Source: Bacteroidota bacterium | GTDB lineage: Bacteria; Bacteroidota; Bacteroidia; Chitinophagales; Chitinophagaceae | Assembly: GCA_016715505.1 (NCBI GenBank) | Contig: JADJZY010000006.1 | Location: 62,001-126,000 of the forward strand | Length of the DNA: 64,000 nucleotides | Direction of reading: 5' to 3' | In this document: in pieces, positions 1 through 11,809 of the stretch | Position numbering within the stretch: the stretch's first letter is position 1 | Layout: the number at the start of each line of letters is the position of its first letter | Position numbers and translations under genes: made by a program | The notes under the pieces: model-generated | What the model was told of the DNA's origin: nothing | Databases searched by the model: none | Seen by the model: only the letters and a program-made list of their open reading frames with translations

Positions 1-1
1 T

Positions 2-3000
2 AGTGCGACTCCATCAAACGTGTGTGTGAATGCGCCAAGCATTTTGAATGCTGTATTTTCGAATTCAGGGAATGCTACATTGGGTACAGGTACTTTAACA
101 TCCACCACAACTTCGCCTTATTATGGCAGTGCCACATTAGGAAGAAGAGTTCAATATTTATATACCGCGGCGCAAATGCAGGCACAAGGTTTAACAGCAG
201 GTAATTTAACGGCATTGACATTTACCGTAACAACTGCGGGTACACAAACAATGAGTGACTTGCAAATTAAAATGGGACATACCAACGCCAATGCTTTGGT
301 AACAAGTTGGAATCCGGATGCCACAACGACGGTTGTTCCGGCGTCAACATATACGGCAATAACCGGAGCAAATACCCATACATTTACTACGCCTTTTAAC
401 TGGGATGGGGTATCAAATGTAGTGATTGAAATGTGCCATTCTATTACAGGTGCTACACCAATTATGAGTGTGAACTATCAGGCTGGTCCAACGGCGTCTG
501 CATGTTATTCCGCCAATGCTTTAGGTTGTGGTGTTGCCACGGGAACTGTAACTACTACTCGACCGATTATTACTTTCACCGGTCAGAAGGCTTTAACCGG
601 ATTAACTTTTAATTGGGATGATGGTACCAATAGTGTAGGTACAAACAATCCACAGACGGTGAATCCAACTTTCCCTTCCGGAAATACCATGGATTATACC
701 ATTACCGCTACGGATGTAACCGGATGTACATTTGCTACATCATTAACAATTACTAAGAATCTAACAACACCAAGCTTAAGTTCAGTTTCTGTATTGCCAA
801 CTGCACCCTGTTTTGGTGATTCTGTATTGTTGAGTCTGGCGGTTGTGGATGGTTGTCCACCTTATAGTTATACTTATACATTTACGCCAACAGCTGGTTC
901 TCGGTTGCGATAAATCTCTCAGGTACAAATCGATATTTTCCATCTGAATCGGGAACATTTGATGTGACTGTGACAGATAACTCCGGTCAAACTGTAAGTG
1001 GTTCCGTCGGTACTATAACCATGCTTGTTCCGCCAACCACAACAGGCGATACGCGTTGTGGTACAGGTCCTGTAACATTAACCGCAAGTGGCGCTGGTCC
1101 TCAATTTGGCTGGTACGCAAATCCAACCGGAGGAATTCCTTTGGCTTTGGGAGCAACATTTACGCCGACCATTAGTGCTACAACAACCTATTATGCGGCA
1201 ACAGGAACTTCTGCTAATTATAGCACAGGGCGACAAATAAATTCAGGAACAGGTAGTGCTTTAACCGCAACCCCCAGAGGGATTATTTTTACGACAAGCA
1301 CCCCAATACAGTTAAATGTGATTGGTGTACTTGCTTGTGGTCCGGCGAATACCATTACTGCACAATTATGGAATTCAACAGGAACAGCGCAGGTAGGCAG
1401 TGATATTATTTTAAATGTTCCAGCTAACTCAGGTACTTCAACGGTTCCTGTTTTGGTAAATATTCCGGTAAGTGTATCTATTCCTACACCGGGTACATAT
1501 CGTTTATTTGCGACAACTTATCCAACCACAACACCTGCAACTTTATATTATGAATCATCAGGAGTAACAGGTTATCCATATACCAATGGGGGCGTATCCA
1601 TTACAAGTTCGGTAACTTCTTTAACAGGTAGTGCATCTTTGACCACGGCCTATTATTTTTATAACCTAGAATGGACAGAAGGATGTGGTAGTGCTCGTAC
1701 TCCAACTGTCGCTACGGTGATACCGGCGCCATCTATTTCAACTGTTGCGAATTCAACCATTTGTAATGATGAAATTAAAATGTTGAATGTTACAAGCAAC
1801 TTACCAGATTTTGATGTTTATACCTGGGCACCTCAAACAGGCTTATTTGAAGATGCTGCTTGTACGATTCCATACAGCGGAGGTAATTTTAGTACCGTGT
1901 ACTTAAAATCTTCAGTTGGCGGAACAACCACCTATACGGTGAGTGGATTAAACACAACAAATAACTGTGCGAATGTGGCAACCACCACTCAAACGATTAT
2001 GCCGAATGTGAATATTTTGGCATCTCCGGAAGATATTTGTGTTAGTGGTTTTACAAATATGGAGTTGAGTCAATTGACGGGTTATGGAGCTGGTACAATA
2101 CAATGGCAAAGTTCGCCAACCGGATTACCTGGTAGTTATACAGATATTGGTAGCGCGGTCAATCCTCAATATGCATCACCGGTTTTAACAGCTACAACCT
2201 GGTATGCTGTCCAATTTAAAAATGAAGCAGGTGCTGTATGTTCTTTAAATCCAACCAAACAAATTTCTGTGAATAATCCTCAGTTGTTGAGTTCAACGCC
2301 TGGTACTCGATGTGGAACAGGTAGTGTAAGCTTGGGAGCGTCAGTGAGTGGTGGAGCAACAGCAAATTGGTATTCAGTTCCAACTGGAGGGGCTTCTATT
2401 GGTAGCGGAACAACTTTCAACACACCGGTTATTTCTTCAACCACTACTTATTACGTTGCTGCGTCAAATGGCGGATCGACCGGTTCACTCGGACTTCCTG
2501 ATCGGGTGGGAAGTACAACCAATTCAGGTTATTCGGATATAGGATTGATGTTTGATGCCTTCGCACCATTTACTTTAAATTCTGTGGCTATTTATCCTGT
2601 GGCAACAACACCTTCTGGAAATGTAACAGCAACAATAGCACTGAGAGATAATTCAGGTGCTACCTTACAAAGTACAACTGTTTCTGTACCAACATCTACC
2701 TCTCCGGGAATTAAAACGGTTGTTCCATTGAATTTCCTGGTACCTTCTGCGGGAACCGGTTACAGATTGGTATTTACTGCAGCATCAGGTGGTGGTATTA
2801 GTGGATTTATTCGTGAGTCTTCCACTGGTTATACCTATCCATATACATTGGCAGGTGTAGCAAGCATAACCTCAGCATTTACTGGTGGCGGTGCTTCAAG
2901 TTCATTCTATTATTACTTTTACGATTGGCAAGTTGCAACAGGATGTGAAAGTCCAAGACAGCCAGTTATTGCAACGGTTACTTCGGCTCCGGCATTAACG

Positions 3001-4935
3001 GCAAGTGCTTCTGCAACGGTTTGTAACAATGAAGCTAAAGTGTTGAGCGTTACGAGCAACTTACCTGACTATGATGTGTATACATGGGCACCTCAAACCA
3101 ATTTATTTGAAGATGCCTCTTGTACAATCCCTTATACCGGTGGTAATTTCAGTACGGTGTACTTTAAATCATCAACGGGAGGAATAACTACTTACACTTT
3201 AACTTCATTAAATACCGTTGATGGTTGTGGTAATATTGCAAATACAACGATTACAAATATGCCTGCAGCAACAATCAATGCATCACCTACAAGTATATGC
3301 TTTAGTGGCAGTAGCAGTTTGTCTTTAAGTCCGGCAAGTGGTTATGGTACCGGCACCTTCCAATGGCAAGAGTCGACGAGCGGATTGGCTGGTTCTTTCA
3401 CCAATATTTCAGGTGCAAATTCAAGTACATATTCAACATCTACATTGACTTCGGATAACTGGTATGGGATGGTATTTACGGATGGAAATGGAAATACTTG
3501 CCTGAATAATCCAACTGTGCAGGTTACTGTATTAACGCCTGCTGTTACTGCTTTTAATGGAGCTACGATTTGTGGAGGTAGTGGTACTGCAACGATTGAT
3601 GCAACTCCTTCTGCAGGGGCCTCAATAAATTGGTATGCTGCAGCAAGTGGTGGTTCTCCACTCGGCGCAGGGAATACTTTTACAACTCCAACGCTTAGCA
3701 GTACGACGACTTATTACGCGGAACCTTCATTTGGGGGAATAGGCGGAAACGCATCTCCATTATTGGTGACCGAAATTGATCCGGGTGGAACCGATCGACT
3801 GGAAATTCAAAATGTTTCACCATATCCTTTGGATGTGACTGGCTGGAAAGTTTATGTGAGTGATAATTATACCACTTTAAATACGGTGAACAGTATAGTT
3901 CAGACTTTAAGTGGTATTATGAACCCGGGAGATACTAAAACTTGGTCAGATGCAACGGGTGCGAATTATTGGGGAAATAACCTCTTCTGGAATCCGGGTG
4001 CATTTCCTTCTTTTACAGGTTGGGCTGCGATTGTTGATAATAATAATGTGTTGAGAGATGTTTTGGTGATGAACTGGCCTGCCGCCAATTTAGCCGCCAA
4101 TCAGGTTACTTTAGGAGGGATAAATTATGACTTTAGTACAATTTGGACTGGAAATGGTGTGGATATCACTACCGTGGCTTCTACGGCAAGCGTTTCAAGA
4201 ATTGGTACTTCTGATAATAATGCAGCTACGGATTTCGCAATTCAAACGACAACTATTGGTACAACCAATACAGGTATGAGTTTGCCTTTCAGTGGTTTTG
4301 GATGTGCCGGAACTCGTCAGGCTGTTACAGTTATTGTAGATCCAAATCCATGTCAGGTGGACTTAAATGCTAAATTTATGATTCAAGGATATTATGATGT
4401 AAATACTGGTATGATGCAGCCTGTTTATTTAAATTCAGGTGTTGGTGTGAATGCCAGCGAATCAGATCTGGTAACTGTTTCATTGCATGATGCGAATCCG
4501 CCATATGCGCAAGCTTATACTTTCAACGGTATTCAAAATATCAGTGGAAACATTCTATGTACCTTCCCTTACACCGCATTAGGAAATAGTTATTATATTG
4601 TGTTGACCAATAGAAATGCGGTACAAACCTGGAGTGCAAATCCGATAACCATGACAGCATCTAATTCCTTTGATTTCACCACCTCTGCTGCTCAAGCATT
4701 TGGGATGAATCAGATAGATGTTTCGGGTTCTGGATTGTATGCGATATACAATGGAGATGTGAATCAGGACTTGGTGGTAGATGGATTGGACTTCAATGAT
4801 TGGGAAACAGACAACAATAATTTCGCCGGTGGTTATATCACTTCTGATTTCAACGGAGATGGTATTGTTGATGGATTGGATTTCCTAATTTGGGAACCTA
4901 ACAACAACAACTTCGTAGGTGCTATTACCCCTTAA
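2..4935 (+). CDS. Large secreted repeat protein with Ig-like modules, lamin-tail domain and dockerin-like C-terminus (5' end outside window, frameshifted)
   Basis: The reading frame is open from the window edge, so the start lies upstream. The frame shifts near base 900: frame 2 ends in TAA at 911, while frame 1 reads on without a stop through 901-963 into the long downstream frame, so this is one gene with about one base missing. The product has Ser/Thr/Gly-rich Ig-like modules of the type ending in TTTYY (around 1040-1200, 2290-2470 and 3550-3720), a lamin-tail-like domain (about 3750-4290), a beta domain containing WSANP (about 4370-4740), and two EF-hand-like loops (DVNQDLVVDGLDF and DFNGDGIVDGLDF, about 4755-4915). 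It has no T9SS sorting tail; the EF-hand repeats occupy that place. It is probably an exported surface protein or adhesin. Its partner and ligand are unknown. Confidence 0.8.
1040..3545 (+). repeat. Internal duplication of a roughly 1.26-kb module block
   Basis: The module starting TRCGTG near 1054 recurs near 2310, and a diverged third start (ATICGG) lies near 3567, a period of about 1.26 kb. Within each block the same order is seen: an Ig-like module, a beta-sandwich stretch with SGVTGYPY or SSTGYTYPY, then a segment with TWAPQT and LFEDA and a WQ-containing segment. The copies differ at many codons, so the duplication is old rather than an assembly duplicate. Confidence 0.75.
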
Positions 4936-4943
4936 GTTTTCAA

Positions 4944-4980
4944 CAAATTACCCGGAAAAAATCCGGGTAATTTGTTTTCA
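4944..4980 (+). terminator. Strong intrinsic terminator
   Basis: A perfect 12-bp stem (4944-4955 pairing with 4963-4974), a 7-base A-rich loop and a T-rich tail follow the stop codon at 4933-4935 by 8 bases. It separates this gene from the next one. Confidence 0.85.
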
Positions 4981-5017
4981 ATAAAACCTCTTATCTTTAA
5001 TCGTTAAAACAAACAGC

Positions 5018-8000
5018 ATGAAAAATCTATTTACAAAAATCTTTAAAAATGTGGGGGCGCTTTTTGTCTTGCTCATGGCAGCAGGCGCGACCCAGGCTCA
5101 GTGCACACGTTACAATTGTCGATGCAAAACCTGACGAATCCTACACCGACTACTGTCGAATTCGAAATGTGGATTAAAGATCTGTCACCAGATTCTACCA
5201 CATTATTGAGCTTTATCCAATATGGTATTGACCTTCCCGCAAATATTGGCAATGGTGGTACCATGACTTTTTCTAAAATTGCAGCTAATCCTTTATTGCC
5301 AGCTAGTCAACAGGCAGCAGGTACTCCACAGTTACAGGGACAACCTGCGGCGCCAACAATCCGTGTTGCATCTCAAACAACCACTCCGGCTTTGGCTTCA
5401 GCCATTCCAAATGCGGGTAACGGTATCTGGTATGGTACTTATCGTATCACTAATTCAGTTCCTTTTGCGCAAAATGCAGTTATGACTTTTACCCCGGTTG
5501 CTAATCAAGCAGGTGCAAAAACCAGAACTATTGTTGCGGCATATGTCAATGGATCTGTGAATGGTATTTCATATACTGTATTAAATAGTACACCTGCGCA
5601 ATCTGCCTTGAGGATATTAGATATTGTTCCTTATCCATCTATTACATTGAATCAACCTACAAGTGCATGTCCTACAGCAGGAAATGCCAGTGTTACTGAT
5701 CCAACTTGTTTTGGTGGTTTAGGTTCTGCTGATATTACTTTAACACCTACACCTTTGCCTGTTTCTGGTTCTTATTCAGTGGATGGTGGCACTGCTGCTA
5801 GTTACACAACGAATCCATTTACTATAAGTGGTTTGTCACAAGGCTCACACACAGTAACAGTTACAAACGATCCAAACTGTGCTCCTTTTGACGTAGTATT
5901 CTCTGTGGGTGGGCTAATTCTCCTGTATCTGTAAACGTCACAAACACTGTACAACCATCTTGTGTACCTGGTTGCGATGAGGTGATAAATGTGTCAGGTT
6001 CAGGTGGAACAGGAACTTTCTCTTATACTATTGACCCGAATTTAGGCGTTAATCAATTTATACCCGGAAATTTTTCTGGAATTTGTGTAGGAATTTATAC
6101 CATTGTGGCAACCGATATTAATGGATGTACAAATTCAACAACAGCCTCTATTAGTTCTCCTTCAAATCCAACAACCAATACAAGCATCCAATCGGCATGT
6201 GATACTTATACTTGGTCGGTTAATAATCAAACCTATACGCAAAGTGGAACGTACACAGTGATTACAACAGATCCTGTGAATAATTGTCCAGATTTAATTG
6301 AGGAGTTAATTTTAACCATTACACCATCTACTTCAAATACAACAGTTCAGTCTCTGTGATTCGTATACTAGTCTGTAATAGTACTTTGTACACACAAAGT
6401 GGTACTTACACGTCTGTAAATGGATGTAATACAGAAATTTTAGATTTAACCATTACACCTTCAACATCAAATACTACGGTTCAAAGTGCATGCGATAGCT
6501 ACACATGGACTGTAAACAACACCAGCTATACTCAAAGTGGTACTTATACTTCAGTGAACGGTTGTCATACTGAAATTTTAGATTTGACCATTACGCCTTC
6601 TACTTCTAACACAACTGTTCAGTCTGCTTGTGACACTTATACCTGGTCTGTGAACAACATCAGCTATACCCAAAGCGGTACTTATACTTCTGTAAATGGA
6701 TGTCATACCGAGATTTTAGATCTGACTATCACGCCTTCAACTTCAAATACAAGTGTTCAAGCTGCTTGTGATAGTTATACATGGTCTATCAATAATATGA
6801 TGTACACACAAAGCGGTACTTATACTCAGGTAAATGGTTGTCATACTGAAATTTTAGAATTAACCATCACACCTTCAACTTCAAACACAACAACATTCAG
6901 TGGTTGTGATACTTATTCTTGGAGTGTAAATAATACAACATATACTCAGAGCGGAACATATACTTATGTAGATGGATGCCATACTGAAATTTTAGAATTA
7001 ACCTTGGGACAAAGTACATCTTCTACCTTAGTTGCGAACGATCCGGTTTCTTATACTTGGGCATGTGATAATGTAACCTATACACAAAGCGGTACTTATA
7101 CTTGTACTGGGGTGAATGCTTCAGGTTGTCCTGATGTACAAACCTTGATTTTAACTATTGGTGGTTGTACCGTTACAGTAACTACTAACAATGCAACTGG
7201 TTGTCCGAATGCACCGATTACCTTGACCGGTACTCCTGCTGGTGGTACATTTAGTGTTCCAAATCCTTATGTTGGACCTTCAACTACATTTACTTACTCT
7301 TACACTGATCCTAATACAGGTTGCTCTGGTTCTGCAACTGGAACCATTACAGTTTTGAATATCGCTTCAGTGAATATTACTTCTGTAGTTGTAACCGGAC
7401 CTGCCACAGCTACTGTTAACTGGACACAAGTTCCGGGAATTGGTTGGTATGGAATTCGTTATCGTCCAATCAACTCTTCTTCTTGGTCTCCTGAACAAAC
7501 ACAAGCTGCACCTGCAGGTTCAAAAAATATCATTGGATTACAAGCAGGTACAACGTATGAAATTGAAGTACGTGGACATTGTAGCTTAGGAAATGCAGGA
7601 CCATGGGGCTCAAACACGGTGTTTACAACAGATGCTCCTTGTGGAACTCCAAGTGGTTTATTTGCTGCGCCTGTGACTGGCACAACTGCTAAATTAAACT
7701 GGACCGCTGTACCTGGTGCAACCTGGTATCAAACACGTTTCAAACCAAGCTCTTCCAGCACATGGTCTGCACCTGGAACTGCAATGAGCAATTCTAAGAA
7801 CATCATTGGTTTAATGTTGAATACATCTTATGACTGGCAAGTACGTGCTGTATGTAATAATTCAGCAGCTGGTCCTTGGAGCACCATTGATAATTTCACA
7901 ACGCTTGCTAGCAAAGAATCAGTTGATTTTGCAACCGAAACAATCAACAACAACGTAAGTGTTTATCCAAACCCTGTACGTGATGTATTGACTGTAGAAG

Positions 8001-8203
8001 TAACCACAGAAGTTGCTCAAAACACTGTTGTGAAAGTATTTGATATGAGTGGTCGTCTGGTTAAACAAATCCAGGCTAACGCTGAAATCGGAGTGAACAA
8101 TATTGCTGTTAACCTCAGCGATGTATCAGCCGGTGTATATCAAGTACAAGTGTTTGCGAACGACAAACTGACTCACATCAGCAAAGTAAACAAACAAGAC
8201 TAA
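5018..8203 (+). CDS. Secreted tandem-repeat protein with fibronectin type III domains and T9SS sorting domain (several frameshifts)
   Basis: The start at 5018 gives a signal peptide (MKNLFTKIF... ending ATQAQ). The frame then shifts near 5122, 5912 and at least twice in 6350-6385; each piece continues the same protein when compared with its neighbour at 8471 and with its own repeats. In order: an N-terminal beta-rich domain of about 165 residues shared with the next gene, a SprB-like glycine/threonine segment (about 5640-6170), seven repeats of about 46 residues (6178-7165), two fibronectin type III domains (about 7370-7900), and a C-terminal T9SS type A sorting domain with VYPNPV and DMSGRLVKQ. 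It is probably exported by T9SS and held at the cell surface. The breaks look like sequence errors. Confidence 0.8.
6178..7165 (+). repeat. Seven tandem repeats of about 138 bp (46 residues)
   Basis: Each unit carries the pattern CD.YTW, YTQSGTYT, NGC and LTITPSTSN. Units begin near 6178, 6340, 6475, 6613, 6751, 6889 and 7021. The middle units are most alike and the first and last are diverged. The second unit holds the worst frame damage of the window (6350-6385), as expected where reads of similar units are hard to tell apart. Confidence 0.85.
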
Positions 8204-8239
8204 TTGAACTAGGCTAAACGCCTAAACAGATAGTTTGAT

Positions 8240-8277
8240 AGGATCGGGCCCGCGAAGCGGGCCCGATCCTCATTTTA
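8240..8277 (+). terminator. Very stable intrinsic terminator
   Basis: A perfect 14-bp GC-rich stem (8240-8253 pairing with 8257-8270) with a GAA loop, followed by CATTTT. It lies 37 bases after the stop codon of the repeat protein. Confidence 0.8.
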
Positions 8278-8470
8278 TACATACAAGATATCCTCACTTT
8301 GCACCTAACACATCTTGGAATGAGATATATTTCATTTAATCCATATATATCCGTTAAAAAATCTGTATTGTTTCTCATTAATTCCATTCGTAAATTGCAC
8401 ATACAATATCAACATACGGTTTTCATTATTGATTAAAATCGTAGACTTGATTTTTAATAAATTCAATGCT

Positions 8471-10438
8471 ATGAAATTATTCATTTCTTGCTTCTTGTGG
8501 TATGTCCTAATTTTCTCAGGATTTACGGTTACCACAGGTTATGCTCAGGCCAATTATAACTGCTACATCAAAAATATTACGCAAACTTCCCCAAATACTT
8601 TGGAGTTTGATATTTGGTTGGAGTCAACAGGTGCTGATACCTTTCAACTCACTTTCATTCAAGCCGGAATAGACTTTAATTATAACGGCATCATTAATGG
8701 AGGTACTTTAAGTGGATTAATGGTACCCAATAGTGCTGATCCTAGTTTGCCATCTTCTCAGCAAACCCATAATATTCAAATCAATACAACATCGAAACAA
8801 TATCGAATTGCAGCTTCCGTTGCTAATGCTTCAGTAGCAACTACAATGATTGCACCTCCGGGTATGAGTATGGGAACTTTTCGAATCACAAATACTGTTC
8901 CATTTACCACAAATAGTACACCTGATTTTCAATGGTCATTTGTGAATTCACCTAATCAAACCCAAACTGCAGTAGGAGCTTATCTCAATGGGGCCACCAC
9001 GGGTGTAAATCTCACTATTCCCGCCAATCATTTTGTTCTGGGTAACCCCGTCTTAAATCAAATTCCGAATCCAACCTTAGCTGTATTAACCAATGGAAGT
9101 GGTGCCGATACGATCTGTACAGGCAATATGGCGAATCTGCAGGTTGCAATTCAAGGCGGAGTGTCTCCATATACAGTAATTTATTCCGATGGCGCTCAAC
9201 AGGATACGGTGTTTAATTATCTGAGCGGAACCGATATTACAGTCACTCCATTGGTAACCACAACTTATTCTCTGGTAAGTGTAACTGATAATTCCAACAA
9301 TCCTTGTTTGGCGAATAACGGATTGGTTTCCGTTATCGTTAAAAATAATTCTAACTTATCGCTCAGTCAAAATGCCAATGCTGAATCCGTTACTGGTATA
9401 AAATCGAACGCCGTTTTGGTGGGTGAAGCCAACCAAATCTTATTCATTGATGATGCCTGTAATCGAATTTGTCAGATATCTGATTTGCCTGGTGGAAATA
9501 ACCCTGGTCTGTGTAACGTAAGTGTTCAGGTAGAAAATGCGGTGCCTAATATCAACGGACAACCCTATACCGAAAGGTGGTATTCGGTTGTTCCCTCGAA
9601 TAATCAAAATCTCAATTGTGAAATGTCTATCTATTTTACCATGGAAGATTTTATCAATTATAATGCTGCCAATGGTTCTTTCAGAGATTTTCCAACGACC
9701 AATAATGCCAATGATCCCAATGTCGCAAATATTCGATTAATGGAACGCGATTTTAATGATCAACTCACTTTTTTAACGCCACAAACATCCTGGAACAACA
9801 CTTTGAATTGCTGGGAAATTCGATTTACGGTGAATCGTTTTCTCCGATACGCCCTCACTTCTATTAATCCCGATACCGTAAATGCGCCTGCCAATGTCCT
9901 TACATTTACTGGGCGTAAACTTCAAAATAGTGATGAGTTAACCTGGAAGGCCACCGAAAAAAATATGAGTCAATACAAATTATATCATAGCGGGGATACT
10001 TTAAATTTTAGTTTAATTAAAACAGTTTTTTCAAAAGCGCCTAACGGGAACAGCTCAAATCCATTGACGTATATTACCCAGAATTTAAATCCTCTTCCCG
10101 GACATAATTATTACAAACTACAACTCATCGATAAAAATGGCGATGCTTGGTTTCATCCTCAATTGGTTCATTTGTTCTGGTCATCTGCTGCCACTCCCAT
10201 TATCGTTTATCCAGACGGAAATCAGGGAATGAATATTGATTTTTATTCACTTTCTGATCAATCTTTGCAAATCCGATTAATTGATATGAGTGGACGTACC
10301 ATACGGGTCATGAATGCCCTGGTTTTAAGTGGAAACAACAAACTGAAACTGCCCATGGATGGACTCGCGAAAGGCATTTATCAATTGCAGATTTTTAATG
10401 CGGCTGAAAAATTATACTCCGAAAAGATTTTGAGATAA
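8471..10438 (+). CDS. Secreted protein with the same N-terminal domain as its neighbour and a T9SS sorting domain
   Basis: The start at 8471 (MKLFISCFL...) gives a clean signal peptide ending YAQA; an upstream in-frame start at 8429 would add 14 residues before the signal. Residues about 22-185 match the N-terminal domain of the 5018-8203 gene: both have YNC, NITQ or NLTN, LEF.IW or VEFEMW, F.Q.GID and NGGT, and later RITN.VPF and YLNGA or YVNGS. The middle has an Ig-like module with SPYTVIYSDG. The end is a T9SS type A sorting domain with DMSGRTIRV and KGIYQLQI. The function is unknown. The shared domain and adjacent position suggest the two genes arose by duplication. Confidence 0.8.
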   Translation: MKLFISCFLWYVLIFSGFTVTTGYAQANYNCYIKNITQTSPNTLEFDIWLESTGADTFQLTFIQAGIDFNYNGIINGGTLSGLMVPNSADPSLPSSQQTHNIQINTTSKQYRIAASVANASVATTMIAPPGMSMGTFRITNTVPFTTNSTPDFQWSFVNSPNQTQTAVGAYLNGATTGVNLTIPANHFVLGNPVLNQIPNPTLAVLTNGSGADTICTGNMANLQVAIQGGVSPYTVIYSDGAQQDTVFNYLSGTDITVTPLVTTTYSLVSVTDNSNNPCLANNGLVSVIVKNNSNLSLSQNANAESVTGIKSNAVLVGEANQILFIDDACNRICQISDLPGGNNPGLCNVSVQVENAVPNINGQPYTERWYSVVPSNNQNLNCEMSIYFTMEDFINYNAANGSFRDFPTTNNANDPNVANIRLMERDFNDQLTFLTPQTSWNNTLNCWEIRFTVNRFLRYALTSINPDTVNAPANVLTFTGRKLQNSDELTWKATEKNMSQYKLYHSGDTLNFSLIKTVFSKAPNGNSSNPLTYITQNLNPLPGHNYYKLQLIDKNGDAWFHPQLVHLFWSSAATPIIVYPDGNQGMNIDFYSLSDQSLQIRLIDMSGRTIRVMNALVLSGNNKLKLPMDGLAKGIYQLQIFNAAEKLYSEKILR

Positions 10439-10480
10439 TTGTATCTCCCAACGCTTCTTAAGCTTGGTGTAATCGCGATA

Positions 10481-11797
10481 TTACATCTGTATGCCTTGTT
10501 CAAGCAATTGTATCTTGAAAGCCTTTAAAAATAAGGCACCCATGTTTTTATGTGGAGGCACATAGTCATTAAATTTATCCTGTAATGCAGGGGTCTTCAT
10601 TTGTACACCCACTTCATTCCATAATTCAATCCAATTCACATCCTGCCCATTGACCATACGCGTATTGAACGATTGTAAAATCGGATCAGTGACCAACATG
10701 GTACCTGTTTGTTTACTGGATATAATATGCGCATCCTCAGAGGAAGTTAATATCGTAGAAAGATTATGATACCCACCGCATGATCCCAATATGATGACCT
10801 TATTATCCGCATTTAAGTTCTTTAACGTGGTAGGTAAATGATAGCTATGTCCCCGGTGTATAACTACACTGGGCTTTAGATTCCCTTGTTTGAGGTGGGC
10901 ATTTAATAAATTTTGCGCTTCTTCATCTTTTGGCTCCGCCAGCGGTAAGTTGGCATAAATTTTTGTCGCATTACCTTTCAAGGACGTTATCGTCACCCAT
11001 TGTTCATTTTTCTCAATTTTCCAGGCATCACTTTTAAAATATGACATGAAGTTATTGTAAGAGGAAATGCCATCATCATCTCCAAAAAAGTAAACCTGCT
11101 CCACTACGGTATTGCTATTGTCTCGGAGGGTTTGAAAAGGGACATTTGCAATAGGTGGTATTTTTAACTGACTTTGTAGCTCCTCACTGCTGGCATCGGG
11201 GTTAATAATACTCGTGGTTAATGTATGCAGCAAAAAATAGATAATCAGTCCGCGTTTGTTATCTTCCAGATACGTTCTTTCGTAATTGTCCTTTAATCGG
11301 GCTAACAAAAAATCTACCAGATCAGGATCGTCTATACTGCCAATCGCATCAGCAATATCCACTGCATCTTCTACATCGGTTTCTGCATTTTTATCAATAC
11401 GATCTACAAACGAGGCCATCAACTCATTGCGATCGTTCACGTCAATGGTTTTTAAATATTCATCCAGTTTATTGTAACCTGCACACATACGGATAAATGT
11501 TCGGAATTTATCCATATTCAATTCTTTCAAAAAAGCATCACCTTTTAAAGGAGCCATTTTAAGCAGCATCCGATTAAAAGTGCCCACAAACGTACTGGTA
11601 TAAATTTCATCACTACATAATACCATTAAAAAATACATTTCTCTTGGGCTCAAAGGTTCGATACATTTAAAACGCACAGGATCGGGTGAATCATGTAGCT
11701 CATTCATGACCCGAACATATTCAAGTGCTTGCAACTTACATTCTCTCTCCAAAACTTTTTTGGTCATAGAATTACTTTTCATGCGTTGTTTCACCAA
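10481..11797 (-). CDS. C-terminal part of a secreted protein with a caspase-like His/Cys pattern, downstream of an in-frame stop
   Basis: This 438-residue frame begins only with TTG at 11797 and lies in exactly the same frame as the upstream gene 11810-12667. Only a TAA at 11810-11812 separates them, and the three codons before the TTG are open. It is therefore most likely the second half of one protein of about 730 residues. The first half is alpha-helical. Near the end are HRGHSYH (His314, His317, His320) and VIILGSCGGYH (Cys340), spaced like the His-Gly and Cys of clan CD (caspase/gingipain-like) peptidases. That assignment is an inference from the pattern alone. Confidence 0.55.
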   Translation of the reverse strand: MVKQRMKSNSMTKKVLERECKLQALEYVRVMNELHDSPDPVRFKCIEPLSPREMYFLMVLCSDEIYTSTFVGTFNRMLLKMAPLKGDAFLKELNMDKFRTFIRMCAGYNKLDEYLKTIDVNDRNELMASFVDRIDKNAETDVEDAVDIADAIGSIDDPDLVDFLLARLKDNYERTYLEDNKRGLIIYFLLHTLTTSIINPDASSEELQSQLKIPPIANVPFQTLRDNSNTVVEQVYFFGDDDGISSYNNFMSYFKSDAWKIEKNEQWVTITSLKGNATKIYANLPLAEPKDEEAQNLLNAHLKQGNLKPSVVIHRGHSYHLPTTLKNLNADNKVIILGSCGGYHNLSTILTSSEDAHIISSKQTGTMLVTDPILQSFNTRMVNGQDVNWIELWNEVGVQMKTPALQDKFNDYVPPHKNMGALFLKAFKIQLLEQGIQM

Positions 11798-11809
11798 TTG
11801 ACGATAGTA

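Noticed and set aside
6178..7165. Possible CRISPR array because of regular repeats
   Set aside because: Repeats are 138 bp, contiguous and encode protein; there are no spacers.
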